Below are positions 1-6,358 of a stretch of DNA of 6,377 nt, in pieces. Below the pieces are notes generated by a model. It did not search any database. It was not told the DNA's origin and saw only the letters and a list, made by a program, of their open reading frames with translations. The DNA comes from an uncultured Lachnospiraceae bacterium (GTDB taxonomy: Bacteria; Bacillota_A; Clostridia; Lachnospirales; Lachnospiraceae). The position numbers and the translations under genes were made by a program. The stretch covers positions 1 to 6,377 of the forward strand of contig CAJUFW010000187.1 of NCBI GenBank assembly GCA_910585655.1, written 5' to 3'. The number at the start of each line of letters is the position of its first letter. The stretch's first letter is position 1.

Positions 1-250
1 TTTTTGCTAGCTTTAATCCTACATTTCTGGCTGTAGAAACACCCTGATTTTCCTGGTGTATTACTAAAAAACGTTTATCTTGTTTCTGAAATTTACAACA
101 AATAGAATAGGAGCTATCTTTACTGCCGTCATCTATCATAATGACTTCAAAATTTAGATAAGATTGTTTGCTTAAACTGTTTAAACATCTTTCTAAATAT
201 TTTTCTGCTTGATATACCGGAACAATTACACTAAAACTTACTTCTCCCAT
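1..250 (-). CDS. Family 2 glycosyltransferase, N-terminal 83 residues (cut by window edge)
   Basis: This is the start of a GT2 (GT-A fold) glycosyltransferase that would transfer a sugar from a nucleotide-sugar donor onto the growing lipid-linked repeat unit at the inner membrane face. The visible part begins MGEVSFSVIVPVYQAEKYLE. It has the nucleotide-binding strand SVIVPVY (residues 6-12), the IDDGS motif (39-43) and the STARNVGL segment (72-79). The DxD metal site and the C-terminal half lie beyond position 1, so acceptor and linkage cannot be judged. The ATG at 250 is preceded by GAGGAG with a 6-base spacer, all inside the end of the upstream GT2 gene, which it overlaps by 20 bases. This implies translational coupling. 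The family call is firm and the substrate is unknown. Confidence 0.9.
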   Translation of the reverse strand, partial: MGEVSFSVIVPVYQAEKYLERCLNSLSKQSYLNFEVIMIDDGSKDSSYSICCKFQKQDKRFLVIHQENQGVSTARNVGLKLAK

Positions 251-1148
251 TTATTTCTCCTCGAAATATCCTTTTTGTCCATTTTCTTATCTTCCATATT
301 TTAGATACAATCACCAATACCTTATATTGTAGAGAATTTATTCCTATCTGTCTCTTTATCTCTTTAGTCGTTATTCCTACTTTTTTTGCAATCTCTAAAT
401 AAGCTGCCGCTCCCGTCCAATTATACGGAAACGGATAACTATGAAAAATATTCTGGTACACGTAACTAATTCCCTCTATATTTTTTTCTATCAGTTTATC
501 CATATTCCGTGTCAATCCGTCTTCCTGATATTGAAACAAATAAATAATATCCTTATGCCAACGTAGCTTATAACCGTCTTTGGCAATCTGATCCCAAACC
601 GCCTGTTCTGGTAAAAACTTCTCTCCCTCAAATTCCGGAAACGGATATTTTTTCAATAGCTCTGTTCGATAGATCTCTGCCTTATCCCCTCTTAATCTCT
701 TTTTACTTCTTTCTGTATTTTTAGCATCTACAAACTCTACATTATTTGGGAATTCCCCGATTATACTTTTACGATTACTTCCCTTATTCCCGGACACCCC
801 TGCAAAACTTTTATCCTTATCAATTTCCTTGATCCATTTTTGTATCTTTTGAACTGCCTCTGGCAATAGTTTATCATCGCTATCTACAGGGAAACAATAA
901 TTGCCCTGTGCCATTTGTATCCCTTTATTTAATGCCCTATGCTTTCCTCCATTTTCTTGTTTGTAATAAAAAATAGGAAATATATCACATTCCTTTATCC
1001 ATCCTCTAACTATTTCAGCAGTATCATCTGCAGAACCATCATCTACTATAATCCACTCAAAATCCTTTTTTGTTTGCTCTAATAAAGAATCATATAAATT
1101 TTTGATGCAATATCCTCTATTATAAGTTGGTGTAATAATGCTTATCAT
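231..1148 (-). CDS. Family 2 glycosyltransferase of the GDKAE(V/I)YR subgroup
   Basis: A complete GT2 enzyme of 305 residues, probably an inverting transferase that adds one sugar to the repeat unit. Visible motifs: MISIITPTYN at the N-terminus, IVDDGSADDT (34-43), NGGKHRALNKG (67-77), the metal-binding PVDSDD (88-93), and GDKAEIYRTELL (154-165) followed by FEGEKFLPEQAVW (173-185). That last region is where I recall this clostridial subgroup carrying its acceptor-side acidic residues. The tail from about 284 is rich in Lys and Arg with Trp, which fits peripheral membrane association. An ATG three codons upstream (1157) is also in frame. I prefer 1148 because it gives the usual family N-terminus, sits in an ATGA overlap with the preceding stop, and has AAGGA about 10 bases upstream, whereas that AAGGA is only 1 base from the 1157 ATG. 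The donor sugar is unknown. The gene is AT-rich relative to the right half of the operon. Confidence 0.92.
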   Translation of the reverse strand: MISIITPTYNRGYCIKNLYDSLLEQTKKDFEWIIVDDGSADDTAEIVRGWIKECDIFPIFYYKQENGGKHRALNKGIQMAQGNYCFPVDSDDKLLPEAVQKIQKWIKEIDKDKSFAGVSGNKGSNRKSIIGEFPNNVEFVDAKNTERSKKRLRGDKAEIYRTELLKKYPFPEFEGEKFLPEQAVWDQIAKDGYKLRWHKDIIYLFQYQEDGLTRNMDKLIEKNIEGISYVYQNIFHSYPFPYNWTGAAAYLEIAKKVGITTKEIKRQIGINSLQYKVLVIVSKIWKIRKWTKRIFRGEINGRSKF

Positions 1149-1936
1149 GTTTTCCATATCCTTTTTTTCATCAGCTTAATCGTCCCCCTAATCCCTATAT
1201 CTTCTATCTTATAAACCAAACGGTAAGGTATTACGAAACAAGCAGCCAATCGTTTCCCATATCTCAAATTTAACTGTTTTCTTTTTTCATAAAGTTTTTT
1301 CTGTCCCTTACTAAACCATGACATGTTATAACGGTGAATGCTATAAGTATGTTCTGTCACTGTCAAAATCCCTGTATCAACATCCATTGGCGCAAAATAT
1401 TCCGTCGGAAAAACCGTACATTTTGATAATTCCTGATAGCGATTATTACAAATCAATCCATACTCTATCAAAGCCTTTGTCTGATAAATAGGGCAAGCAG
1501 TTTGATTTAATAATCCATCCTTATCCTTAAATACCAATGTTTTATATATCTCTAAGACCGTTCTAATCACAGGATTTTCTTTTTCCGCACCAAATCCTAT
1601 CCCAAAGTTTACATATTTTGTACTCTCAAACCCACAAAACATTTCCAATTCCAATAAATCATCCAATGGTTTTAATAATTCCACATCCGTATCAAAATAA
1701 ATCCCTCCATACTGGTAAACAAGATCCAGTCTTGCATAATCCGATACAAATCCCCACTTTTTTTCTTCATATGCCTGTGCCATATATTTATTTTTAGAAA
1801 CATCATAATTTCTTTCGTTCCATTCTATAATCTCATAATCCGGACACTTTTCTTTCCAGCCTTCTATGTAACGTCTATCCTTCTCCGGTATCGGATTTCC
1901 TCCAAACCAGCAATAATGAATGACCTTTGGTATCAC
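1145..1936 (-). CDS. Family 32 glycosyltransferase (DXD sugar-binding, Gly_transf_sug type)
   Basis: A 263-residue GT32-type retaining glycosyltransferase, the family that includes yeast Och1-like enzymes and many capsule galactosyl or mannosyl transferases. The N-terminus IPKVIHYCWFGG (2-13) is the family hallmark. WGFVSDYARLDLVYQYGG (61-78) leads into IYFDTDVELLKPLDDL (79-94), with the catalytic, metal-binding DTD at 82-84. Near the C-terminus TYSIHRYNMSW (197-207) matches the conserved H..xxSW element. Length is normal for short bacterial members. The start codon is GTG at 1936, supported by AGGGGA (1943-1948) with a suitable spacer and by the MIPKVIHY homology. Only one base separates it from the preceding stop codon. 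It overlaps the next GT2 by ATGA. Donor and acceptor cannot be deduced from sequence alone. Confidence 0.93.
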   Translation of the reverse strand: MIPKVIHYCWFGGNPIPEKDRRYIEGWKEKCPDYEIIEWNERNYDVSKNKYMAQAYEEKKWGFVSDYARLDLVYQYGGIYFDTDVELLKPLDDLLELEMFCGFESTKYVNFGIGFGAEKENPVIRTVLEIYKTLVFKDKDGLLNQTACPIYQTKALIEYGLICNNRYQELSKCTVFPTEYFAPMDVDTGILTVTEHTYSIHRYNMSWFSKGQKKLYEKRKQLNLRYGKRLAACFVIPYRLVYKIEDIGIRGTIKLMKKRIWKT

Positions 1937-1937
1937 G

Positions 1938-2924
1938 CTAATTCCCCTGCCTTTTCCTCACGACATATCCATACAATTTCCCGGCTCTTTTCTTTCCAAG
2001 CAGCCAATACGCCCATCTGCACAGCCTGATTTTTCTGCTGTTTCCATATCTGATCAGCCAAGAATAGCGTTCTAACTCTTCTTTTCCCGGAGTTCTATGT
2101 CTATCGCAATATCCAAGCAAAATAAAATATTCATAGGACAGCAAGGCAAGCATTGCCCTATTCAATTCACTTTGCGGCTCTTCTCTAAAATAATCCGCCC
2201 ATTTGGCAATAATCTTATATAAATCTTTCCTGTTTTTTGCATTCGGCGCTGTCGTAATAGAGTGTTCCCTTACCCGATATACATATCCGTTTTCATTGGA
2301 ATACACCATTCTTTTTGCTACTAAAACCAGGCGAATATGCCAGTCGATATCTTCACTTAACAGTCCTTTCTCAAAATACAATTCCTTCTCTTTTAAAAAC
2401 TCTGTCCTGATTGCTTTACAGCAAGCCGAAACCAAATAAACATCCTGCTTCATGAAATAGTTCTGCGCCTTTCCATATTCCAAACGATTGAGAAGCTTTT
2501 CATCCAAAGCCGGATAGATCGTCCAAAATTTTGTTTCCGTTTCATTACAGCGTTTTAAAGAAAACAGCAAAAAGTCCGGGTTCTCTTTTAAACAGACAAC
2601 AATTCTTTCTAAAAAACCATTGTCCGCCCAAAAATCATCACTGTCTACAAACAGCAAATATTCTCCCCTTGCTGCCCGAATTCCACTATTTCTCGCCTCG
2701 GAAAGACCTCCGTTCTTCTGGTGAATCACGATCGCCCTTTTATCATTACTATATTCCTCACAAATCTTTCCAGAAGCATCTGTAGAGCCGTCATCTACTA
2801 AAATCACTTCAAAATCCGTGAATCTTTGCCCTAAAATACTGTCAATACAGCGTCTTAGATATCGTTCTACATTATAAACCGGAACAATTACACTGAATTT
2901 CTTCTGATTTCTTATCTTTCTCAT
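1938..2924 (-). CDS. Family 2 glycosyltransferase (SVIVPVYNVE type)
   Basis: A GT2 enzyme of 328 residues from the chosen ATG. It probably adds a sugar to the polyprenyl-linked repeat unit. Numbered from that ATG, FSVIVPVYNVERYL is at 10-23, VDDGSTD at 44-50, NGGLSEARNSGIRAARGEY at 71-89, the metal site FVDSDDFW at 92-99, and the acceptor-side acidic motif LLSEDIDW at 188-195. The last 40 residues are rich in Arg, Lys, Trp and Tyr and probably touch the membrane. The start is uncertain. ATG at 2966 adds 14 residues but has no Shine-Dalgarno sequence. GTG at 2954 would give a GTGA overlap with the preceding stop, but GGGAAGA sits too close to it. ATG at 2924 has only a weak GAG, yet gives the usual family N-terminus. 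GC content falls along this gene, making it the transition point of the operon. Confidence 0.9.
   Translation of the reverse strand: MRKIRNQKKFSVIVPVYNVERYLRRCIDSILGQRFTDFEVILVDDGSTDASGKICEEYSNDKRAIVIHQKNGGLSEARNSGIRAARGEYLLFVDSDDFWADNGFLERIVVCLKENPDFLLFSLKRCNETETKFWTIYPALDEKLLNRLEYGKAQNYFMKQDVYLVSACCKAIRTEFLKEKELYFEKGLLSEDIDWHIRLVLVAKRMVYSNENGYVYRVREHSITTAPNAKNRKDLYKIIAKWADYFREEPQSELNRAMLALLSYEYFILLGYCDRHRTPGKEELERYSWLIRYGNSRKIRLCRWAYWLLGKKRAGKLYGYVVRKRQGN
1943..1948 (-). promoter_or_regulatory. Ribosome binding site for the GT32 gene
   Basis: The minus strand reads AGGGGA, six bases before the GTG at 1936 and inside the last codons of the upstream GT2. It decides the non-ATG start of the GT32 gene. 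Confidence 0.75.
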
Positions 2925-2950
2925 TTTCACACACTCTATGATACTTTGTA

Positions 2951-4132
2951 TCACTCTTCCCGGCATACGTTGAAATAAATTTCTGCCATCTTATTCCCTA
3001 CTACCTCACGGGAATACTTTTTCAGTTTCTTTCTGTTCTCTTTTTTTATTCTTCCTTTTATCGTTCCCTCTTGTAGTCTTCTTTCCTGTATGTTCCATCT
3101 GATTACCTTGGCTAACTGGGCTGCAAATTCCTCTGGATTATCTAGGGAAAATAATCCTCCATACTCTTTTGATACCAATTCCCGATTGCCTCGGATATTT
3201 GACACCACACAAGGCACTCCAACTGCCATCGCTTCCATCAGTGCTACCGGCAAGCCTTCTTGTTTTGATGGAAATACAAACAAATCAGAGACCGCTACTA
3301 CTTCTATAACATCACTTCGATACCCTAAAAGACGAAATCGTTCTGCTATTCCTAGTTGTTTGGCTCTTTCGAGTAATTCTTCTGCCAAGGCTCCCTGACC
3401 ACAAATAAGATACCAAATTTCATTTGATTTTATCTTTTTCCATGCTTCTAAAACCATTTTGTGGTTTTTTCGCTCCGACAACTCCCCCACCGAAACCATC
3501 ACCACCGCATCCTCTGGTATCCCTAATTCCTTCCGTTTTTCCTCCCGGCAAACCCGATCTGCTCTCTCTGCTATTCCCTTCACATCCACACCTACCCCCG
3601 GCACATACTCTACCTGTTTTGCAGGCAAATGCGTTTTCGCCAGTCGGTAATCCTCCCGATTGATGGTAATCAACACATCTGTCCAGCGGGCGCAGAGTTT
3701 CTCCACCGGATAATACAAGAGCCAGTTTTTCCACGGAGTATCCCGCCAGCTTGTTCCCTGATAAAAATGAAAACCATGTGCCGTATAAATGACCTTTGTC
3801 CCGTTTTTTTGTTCCTTCCGACAGGCGAAACGTAACAGTACTGAAGCAGACGGTGTATTCGTATGTACGAGAGCAAATCGTTCCTGTTTTAATAATCGTT
3901 TCAATTCGTGATACGCCCGCAGATTGTTGGCATGGAAGGGCGTCCTGGAAAAAGAAATCGGATGATATACGTCGCAAAACGGTATTCTGCACTCTTCTGA
4001 CCTGTCAAAATCATTGGCAGCCGCTACATGCGTCTCCCACCCCTGTTTCTGGAACCATTCCAGCACCGGAAGATGAAACGTCAAAATATGCTGTTTTACT
4101 ACAGTCGCCACAATCAACACCTTTCGTTTCAC
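2951..4132 (-). CDS. Family 4 glycosyltransferase (GT-B fold)
   Basis: A 393-residue retaining GT4 enzyme that most likely adds the second sugar to the undecaprenyl-pyrophosphate-linked first sugar. The N-terminal domain opens with KRKVLIVATVVKQHILTFH. The VHTNTPSAS (89-97), YTAHGFHFYQG (116-126) and DVLITINREDY (152-162) segments typify the Firmicute capsule GT4 group. VPGVGVDV (177-184) marks the domain linker. The C-terminal donor domain has SVGELSERKNHK (214-225), ICGQG (243-247) and the E-x7-E signature in SKQEGLPVALMEAMAVG (289-305), with Glu 292 and Glu 300. The reading frame stays open 20 codons further upstream (to 4192), but the GTG at 4132 is the better start. It has GGGAGGG six bases away, forms a GTGA overlap with the preceding stop, and gives the family N-terminus. 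The length is normal. The exact sugar is unknown. Confidence 0.93.
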   Translation of the reverse strand: MKRKVLIVATVVKQHILTFHLPVLEWFQKQGWETHVAAANDFDRSEECRIPFCDVYHPISFSRTPFHANNLRAYHELKRLLKQERFALVHTNTPSASVLLRFACRKEQKNGTKVIYTAHGFHFYQGTSWRDTPWKNWLLYYPVEKLCARWTDVLITINREDYRLAKTHLPAKQVEYVPGVGVDVKGIAERADRVCREEKRKELGIPEDAVVMVSVGELSERKNHKMVLEAWKKIKSNEIWYLICGQGALAEELLERAKQLGIAERFRLLGYRSDVIEVVAVSDLFVFPSKQEGLPVALMEAMAVGVPCVVSNIRGNRELVSKEYGGLFSLDNPEEFAAQLAKVIRWNIQERRLQEGTIKGRIKKENRKKLKKYSREVVGNKMAEIYFNVCREE

Positions 4133-5022
4133 TGTACGCCCTCCCTTTCCGTCAGACGGATTGTCTCTGCAAAGTCCCGGTAAGGCAGCCACGAACGATC
4201 TACATTCATGCCCTGCGTATACACCAAATCTCCAAATACTTTCTGCACCAGTGAACTTCTTTTCTCCAGCAGCCGGATAAACGGATAGAACAACCTGCTA
4301 AAAATAATCTTTTTCTGATGGTAAGCAGCAACTTCTTCTACCATCTGCTTTGTCGAAACATACTCGGTATTCTGCGGAGTATACAGACCGCCTTTGCCCG
4401 TTCGGATGATTTGTTCCAATACTGCTGTCAAATTTCCGATGTAGATCATACTGCGGTAATTTGGATAATTCGGAAACAACGGTATGTTCAGGACAAGCCT
4501 TCTTAAACGTGGATAATTTCCTTTACAGCCCTTTCCATACACCATCGGAGGACGCAGGATAGCTACTTGAAAGCTCTTCCCGCTCTTATTAAAAGCTTCC
4601 TCCATCTTTTGCAAACCTTGCTCTGCTTCCCATTTTGTCCGACCATAATAGCTGTTCGGCTTTGGCGTATCCTCTCTGGTAATCCGTCCCCTTTGCTTTC
4701 CGTATACACTCATACTGCTTAAAAATATAAATTGCCCTACACCGGCATGTTTGGCTTTTTCAGCCATTTCGATTGGCAGCAGGGTATTGACCTGTCGGTA
4801 GCGGGCTAGTTCTCCCCTTTGTTCCTTCCGGTGTACCAGCCCTGCTACAAACACAATCGAATCATAGCTCTTTAGAGAATGTTTTCTCCAATCTTTGTTT
4901 TTCATATCAAGAACCACTACTTCATATTGCTCTGATTTTTTTAGCAATTCCTCTTCCAAAGCCGTTCCGATATAGCTTCCTGCCCCGGCGATTAACACCT
5001 TGTATGTTTCCTTTTTTTTCAT
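4129..5022 (-). CDS. NAD(P)-dependent sugar-nucleotide epimerase/reductase (extended SDR)
   Basis: A 297-residue extended short-chain dehydrogenase acting on a nucleotide-linked sugar in the cytosol, either as a 4-epimerase or as a 4-keto reductase. The Rossmann motif is at 11-19 (IAGAGSYIG), with Ser in place of the usual middle Gly. VFVAGLVHR (57-65) is the cofactor loop, FLSSMSVYG (100-108) holds the catalytic Ser, and YYGRTK (125-130) supplies the Tyr 126/Lys 130 pair. RPPMVYGKG (157-165) is the substrate-loop signature. At 297 residues it is shorter than typical GalE (about 330-340). Placement directly after the phosphoglycosyl transferase, with an ATGA overlap, suggests that it makes or finishes the first sugar. 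Enzymes of this type beside PglC-like transferases include WreQ-like 4-keto reductases that make QuiNAc, so reductase activity is as likely as epimerase. AAAGG lies about 9 bases before the ATG. Confidence 0.88.
   Translation of the reverse strand: MKKKETYKVLIAGAGSYIGTALEEELLKKSEQYEVVVLDMKNKDWRKHSLKSYDSIVFVAGLVHRKEQRGELARYRQVNTLLPIEMAEKAKHAGVGQFIFLSSMSVYGKQRGRITREDTPKPNSYYGRTKWEAEQGLQKMEEAFNKSGKSFQVAILRPPMVYGKGCKGNYPRLRRLVLNIPLFPNYPNYRSMIYIGNLTAVLEQIIRTGKGGLYTPQNTEYVSTKQMVEEVAAYHQKKIIFSRLFYPFIRLLEKRSSLVQKVFGDLVYTQGMNVDRSWLPYRDFAETIRLTEREGVQ
4139..4145 (-). promoter_or_regulatory. Strong ribosome binding site deciding the GTG start of the GT4 gene
   Basis: The minus strand reads GGGAGGG, then CGTACA, then GTG at 4132. 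This near-ideal Shine-Dalgarno sequence lies inside the last codons of the SDR gene and argues against the longer in-frame ATG start at 4192. Confidence 0.85.
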
Positions 5023-5642
5023 ATACCATTACCTTTTTCGTTTCTGCCTTCTACCACCCCTTCTCGCTTCCAAACCGCACGGATGGTTAAAGCAATACAA
5101 TAACAGTCTAAAACAAAGGCTCTAAGTCCCCCTGCTTTTTGATATCTGGCATATGCCCCGTCCAGTTTTGCCTTGTGTAAAATCTCCAGCTCATCCCGTC
5201 CATGCACCTGCGCCCAGCCTGTTAAGCCTGGCTTGATATCATTCGCTCCATACTTTTCCCGCTCTGCCAGCAAATCGTATTGATTCCAAAGAGCCGGACG
5301 AGGACCTACGATACTCATATCGCCTTTTAAAATATTCCATAGCTGTGGCAGTTCGTCCAAACTGGTTTTTCTTAATACTTTTCCTACCGGAGTCAGATAA
5401 CGCTCTGCTCCCGAAAGCTGGTGGGTCGGTGTATTAGCCGGAGCATCGGCATACATCGTCCGAAATTTCCAGATCCGAAAATAGGTTTTATGTATCCCTA
5501 CTCGTTTTTGGGAAAACAGCGCCGCCCCTCTGCTGCTTCCTTTTACTACCAGGGCAATCAAAAGCATTGGCACTGCACCAAGCACCAGCCCAGCCACAGA
5601 TAACATAATGTCCAAAGTCCGTTTTATATATCGCCCGTACAT
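5019..5642 (-). CDS. Monotopic phosphoglycosyl transferase (bacterial sugar transferase, PglC/WcaJ catalytic-domain type)
   Basis: A 207-residue membrane enzyme that starts repeat-unit synthesis by moving a sugar-1-phosphate from a UDP-sugar to undecaprenyl phosphate. It is the short PglC-like form, with no CoA-binding-like N-terminal half. Residues 9-33 form one hydrophobic segment with a conserved Pro 25, consistent with the re-entrant helix of this superfamily. KFRTMYADA (59-67) follows, then TPTHQL (71-76), then SLDELPQLWNILKGDMS (94-110) with the catalytic Asp 96-Glu 97 pair, IVGPRPALWNQ (111-121), and PGLTGWAQVHGRDELEI (138-154). All expected core motifs are present. Its ATG shares one base with the preceding stop (TAATG), and TAGGA lies about six bases upstream inside the last codons of that gene. 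Sugar specificity is not readable from sequence. HexNAc or a deoxy-HexNAc is plausible given the neighbours. Confidence 0.96.
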   Translation of the reverse strand: MYGRYIKRTLDIMLSVAGLVLGAVPMLLIALVVKGSSRGAALFSQKRVGIHKTYFRIWKFRTMYADAPANTPTHQLSGAERYLTPVGKVLRKTSLDELPQLWNILKGDMSIVGPRPALWNQYDLLAEREKYGANDIKPGLTGWAQVHGRDELEILHKAKLDGAYARYQKAGGLRAFVLDCYCIALTIRAVWKREGVVEGRNEKGNGI

Positions 5643-6199
5643 TACATTCCTACCTCAAAAGAATATTCACAGGAATTGTTTTGCAGTTCTTTAAAAACTT
5701 CTGCTGCTTCCTGGCAAAATACCTCCCCGCTTTGAACGGTCGTACCTGGTGGTACGATACTTCCAGCCTTTACGATAGAACCACTTTCTAAACAACAAGC
5801 ATCCCCAATCAGACAGTCTCCTTCTACGATGGCTCCTGCTTTCACCCAAACTCCGGTTCCTAATACGGAACCTGCTTCTATTACTGCCATCGGGCAAATC
5901 ATACAACCCTTGCCCAAACTGGCAGCCGGAGAAACCACACTTTCTGGATGAATAAGAGTCATAATCGTACAGCAATATTCCTCTAGCTTCGCTATTATCC
6001 TAAGCCGTTTCTTTGGATCTGCTACTACTACTGACACAACAGGATAGCGGACTGCCAACTGCTTCCAGTCTTCCCATAGCGCTGCTTCTGTCCTTTCATG
6101 GATTCTTTCCAAAACCATTTCCTTTTGCAGGGCTTCTATGATGTCTCTTACCGCGCTAACCTCTCTGCCTTCTCCTATCACCAGAAGCTTCTCCTCCAT
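5642..6199 (-). CDS. NeuD/PglD-like hexapeptide-repeat protein, possibly non-canonical or inactive acetyltransferase
   Basis: A 185-residue protein with a NeuD/PglD layout: an N-terminal Rossmann-like part (KLLVIGEGREVSAVRDII, 4-21; VVSVVVADPKKRLRIIAKL, 54-72) and a left-handed beta-helix from LIHPESVVSPAASLGKGCM (82-100) to about 157. Canonical members acetylate amino or hydroxyl groups of sugar nucleotides or sialic acid using acetyl-CoA. Three features differ. The usual GHG after the first glycines is replaced by REV. The expected V(D/E)HDCVIGD active-site stretch reads VEGDCLIGD, so Gly 127 replaces the catalytic His. The last hexapeptide coils ending in the usual GNPA-type tail are absent. 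Nine cysteines (76, 77, 99, 102, 129, 135, 136, 162, 177) are many for this size. The frame is open to an ATG at 6361, but the ATG at 6199 has GAAGGA correctly spaced and gives the family N-terminus. It is the first gene of the operon in view. A structural or regulatory role is possible. Confidence 0.82.
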   Translation of the reverse strand: MEEKLLVIGEGREVSAVRDIIEALQKEMVLERIHERTEAALWEDWKQLAVRYPVVSVVVADPKKRLRIIAKLEEYCCTIMTLIHPESVVSPAASLGKGCMICPMAVIEAGSVLGTGVWVKAGAIVEGDCLIGDACCLESGSIVKAGSIVPPGTTVQSGEVFCQEAAEVFKELQNNSCEYSFEVGM

Positions 6200-6205
6200 C
6201 TTTTT

Positions 6206-6211
6206 TCCTTC
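6206..6211 (-). promoter_or_regulatory. Ribosome binding site deciding the start of the NeuD-like gene
   Basis: The minus strand reads GAAGGA, followed by AAAAAG and the ATG at 6199. This supports 6199 over the ATG at 6361, which would add 54 residues with no family resemblance. Confidence 0.75.
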
Positions 6212-6255
6212 TTCCCCTTTGTTGTATTTTTTGCCGTTCCTTTTATCTGTCCCTC

Positions 6256-6263
6256 TTGTCGAA
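6256..6263 (+). promoter_or_regulatory. Possible Spo0A-box-like site (TTGTCGAA)
   Basis: The plus strand reads CTTGTCGAAA, nine of ten matches to the commonly quoted TTTGTCGAAA form of the Spo0A box, with the TGTCGAA core intact. It lies downstream of the candidate promoter, a position suited to repression. A single short match in AT-rich DNA is weak evidence. Confidence 0.2.
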
Positions 6264-6322
6264 AAACAAATGCCGAACGTATGTAATCTCCCCTTGCCGG
6301 AAATACTAAAAAGAAAACCTGC

Positions 6323-6353
6323 TATTTCGTAGAATACGTAGTTCTGCGAAATA
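6323..6353. repeat. 12-bp inverted repeat with 7-bp spacer next to the -10 box (operator-like dyad)
   Basis: The left arm 6323-6334 reads TATTTCGTAGAA and the right arm 6342-6353 reads TTCTGCGAAATA. They are complementary at 11 of 12 positions around the 7-base spacer TACGTAG. The dyad shares its outer base with the TATAAT box and would cover the predicted transcription start. It is therefore better placed as a repressor or activator site than as an RNA hairpin within the message. No known operator consensus is recognised. Confidence 0.55.
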
Positions 6354-6358
6354 TTATA
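6353..6358 (-). promoter_or_regulatory. Candidate sigma-A -10 box (TATAAT)
   Basis: A perfect TATAAT on the minus strand within ATGTATAATATTTCG. It lies about 154 bases upstream of the first start codon. AT-rich DNA yields such boxes by chance, and the -35 region is outside the window, so this is only a candidate. Confidence 0.45.

Noticed and set aside
3420..3992. Minus-strand open frame of 190 codons inside the GT4 gene in another frame
   Set aside because: It lies wholly within the well-supported GT4 gene, shows no family motif, and its Gly/Arg-rich run reflects the out-of-frame reading.
4133..4192. Twenty-codon N-terminal extension of the GT4 gene starting at the ATG at 4192
   Set aside because: It only re-reads the end of the SDR gene in another frame. 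The GTG at 4132 has a near-ideal Shine-Dalgarno sequence, a GTGA overlap and the expected family N-terminus.
3796..4254. Plus-strand open frame of 152 codons antisense to the GT4 and SDR genes
   Set aside because: Both opposite-strand genes are clear homologs of known families. The antisense product has no recognisable motif and no supporting ribosome binding site, so it is a shadow.
6274..6287. Possible LexA (SOS) box CGAACGTATGTAAT
   Set aside because: Only the CGAAC half matches the Gram-positive CGAAC-N4-GTTCG consensus. The second half reads GTAAT.
6308..6353. Dyad plus downstream T-rich run as an intrinsic terminator or attenuator on the minus strand
   Set aside because: The stem is AT-rich with a mismatch, and the T run (interrupted by a C) begins several bases after the stem rather than at its foot. 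The position next to the -10 box favours a DNA operator.
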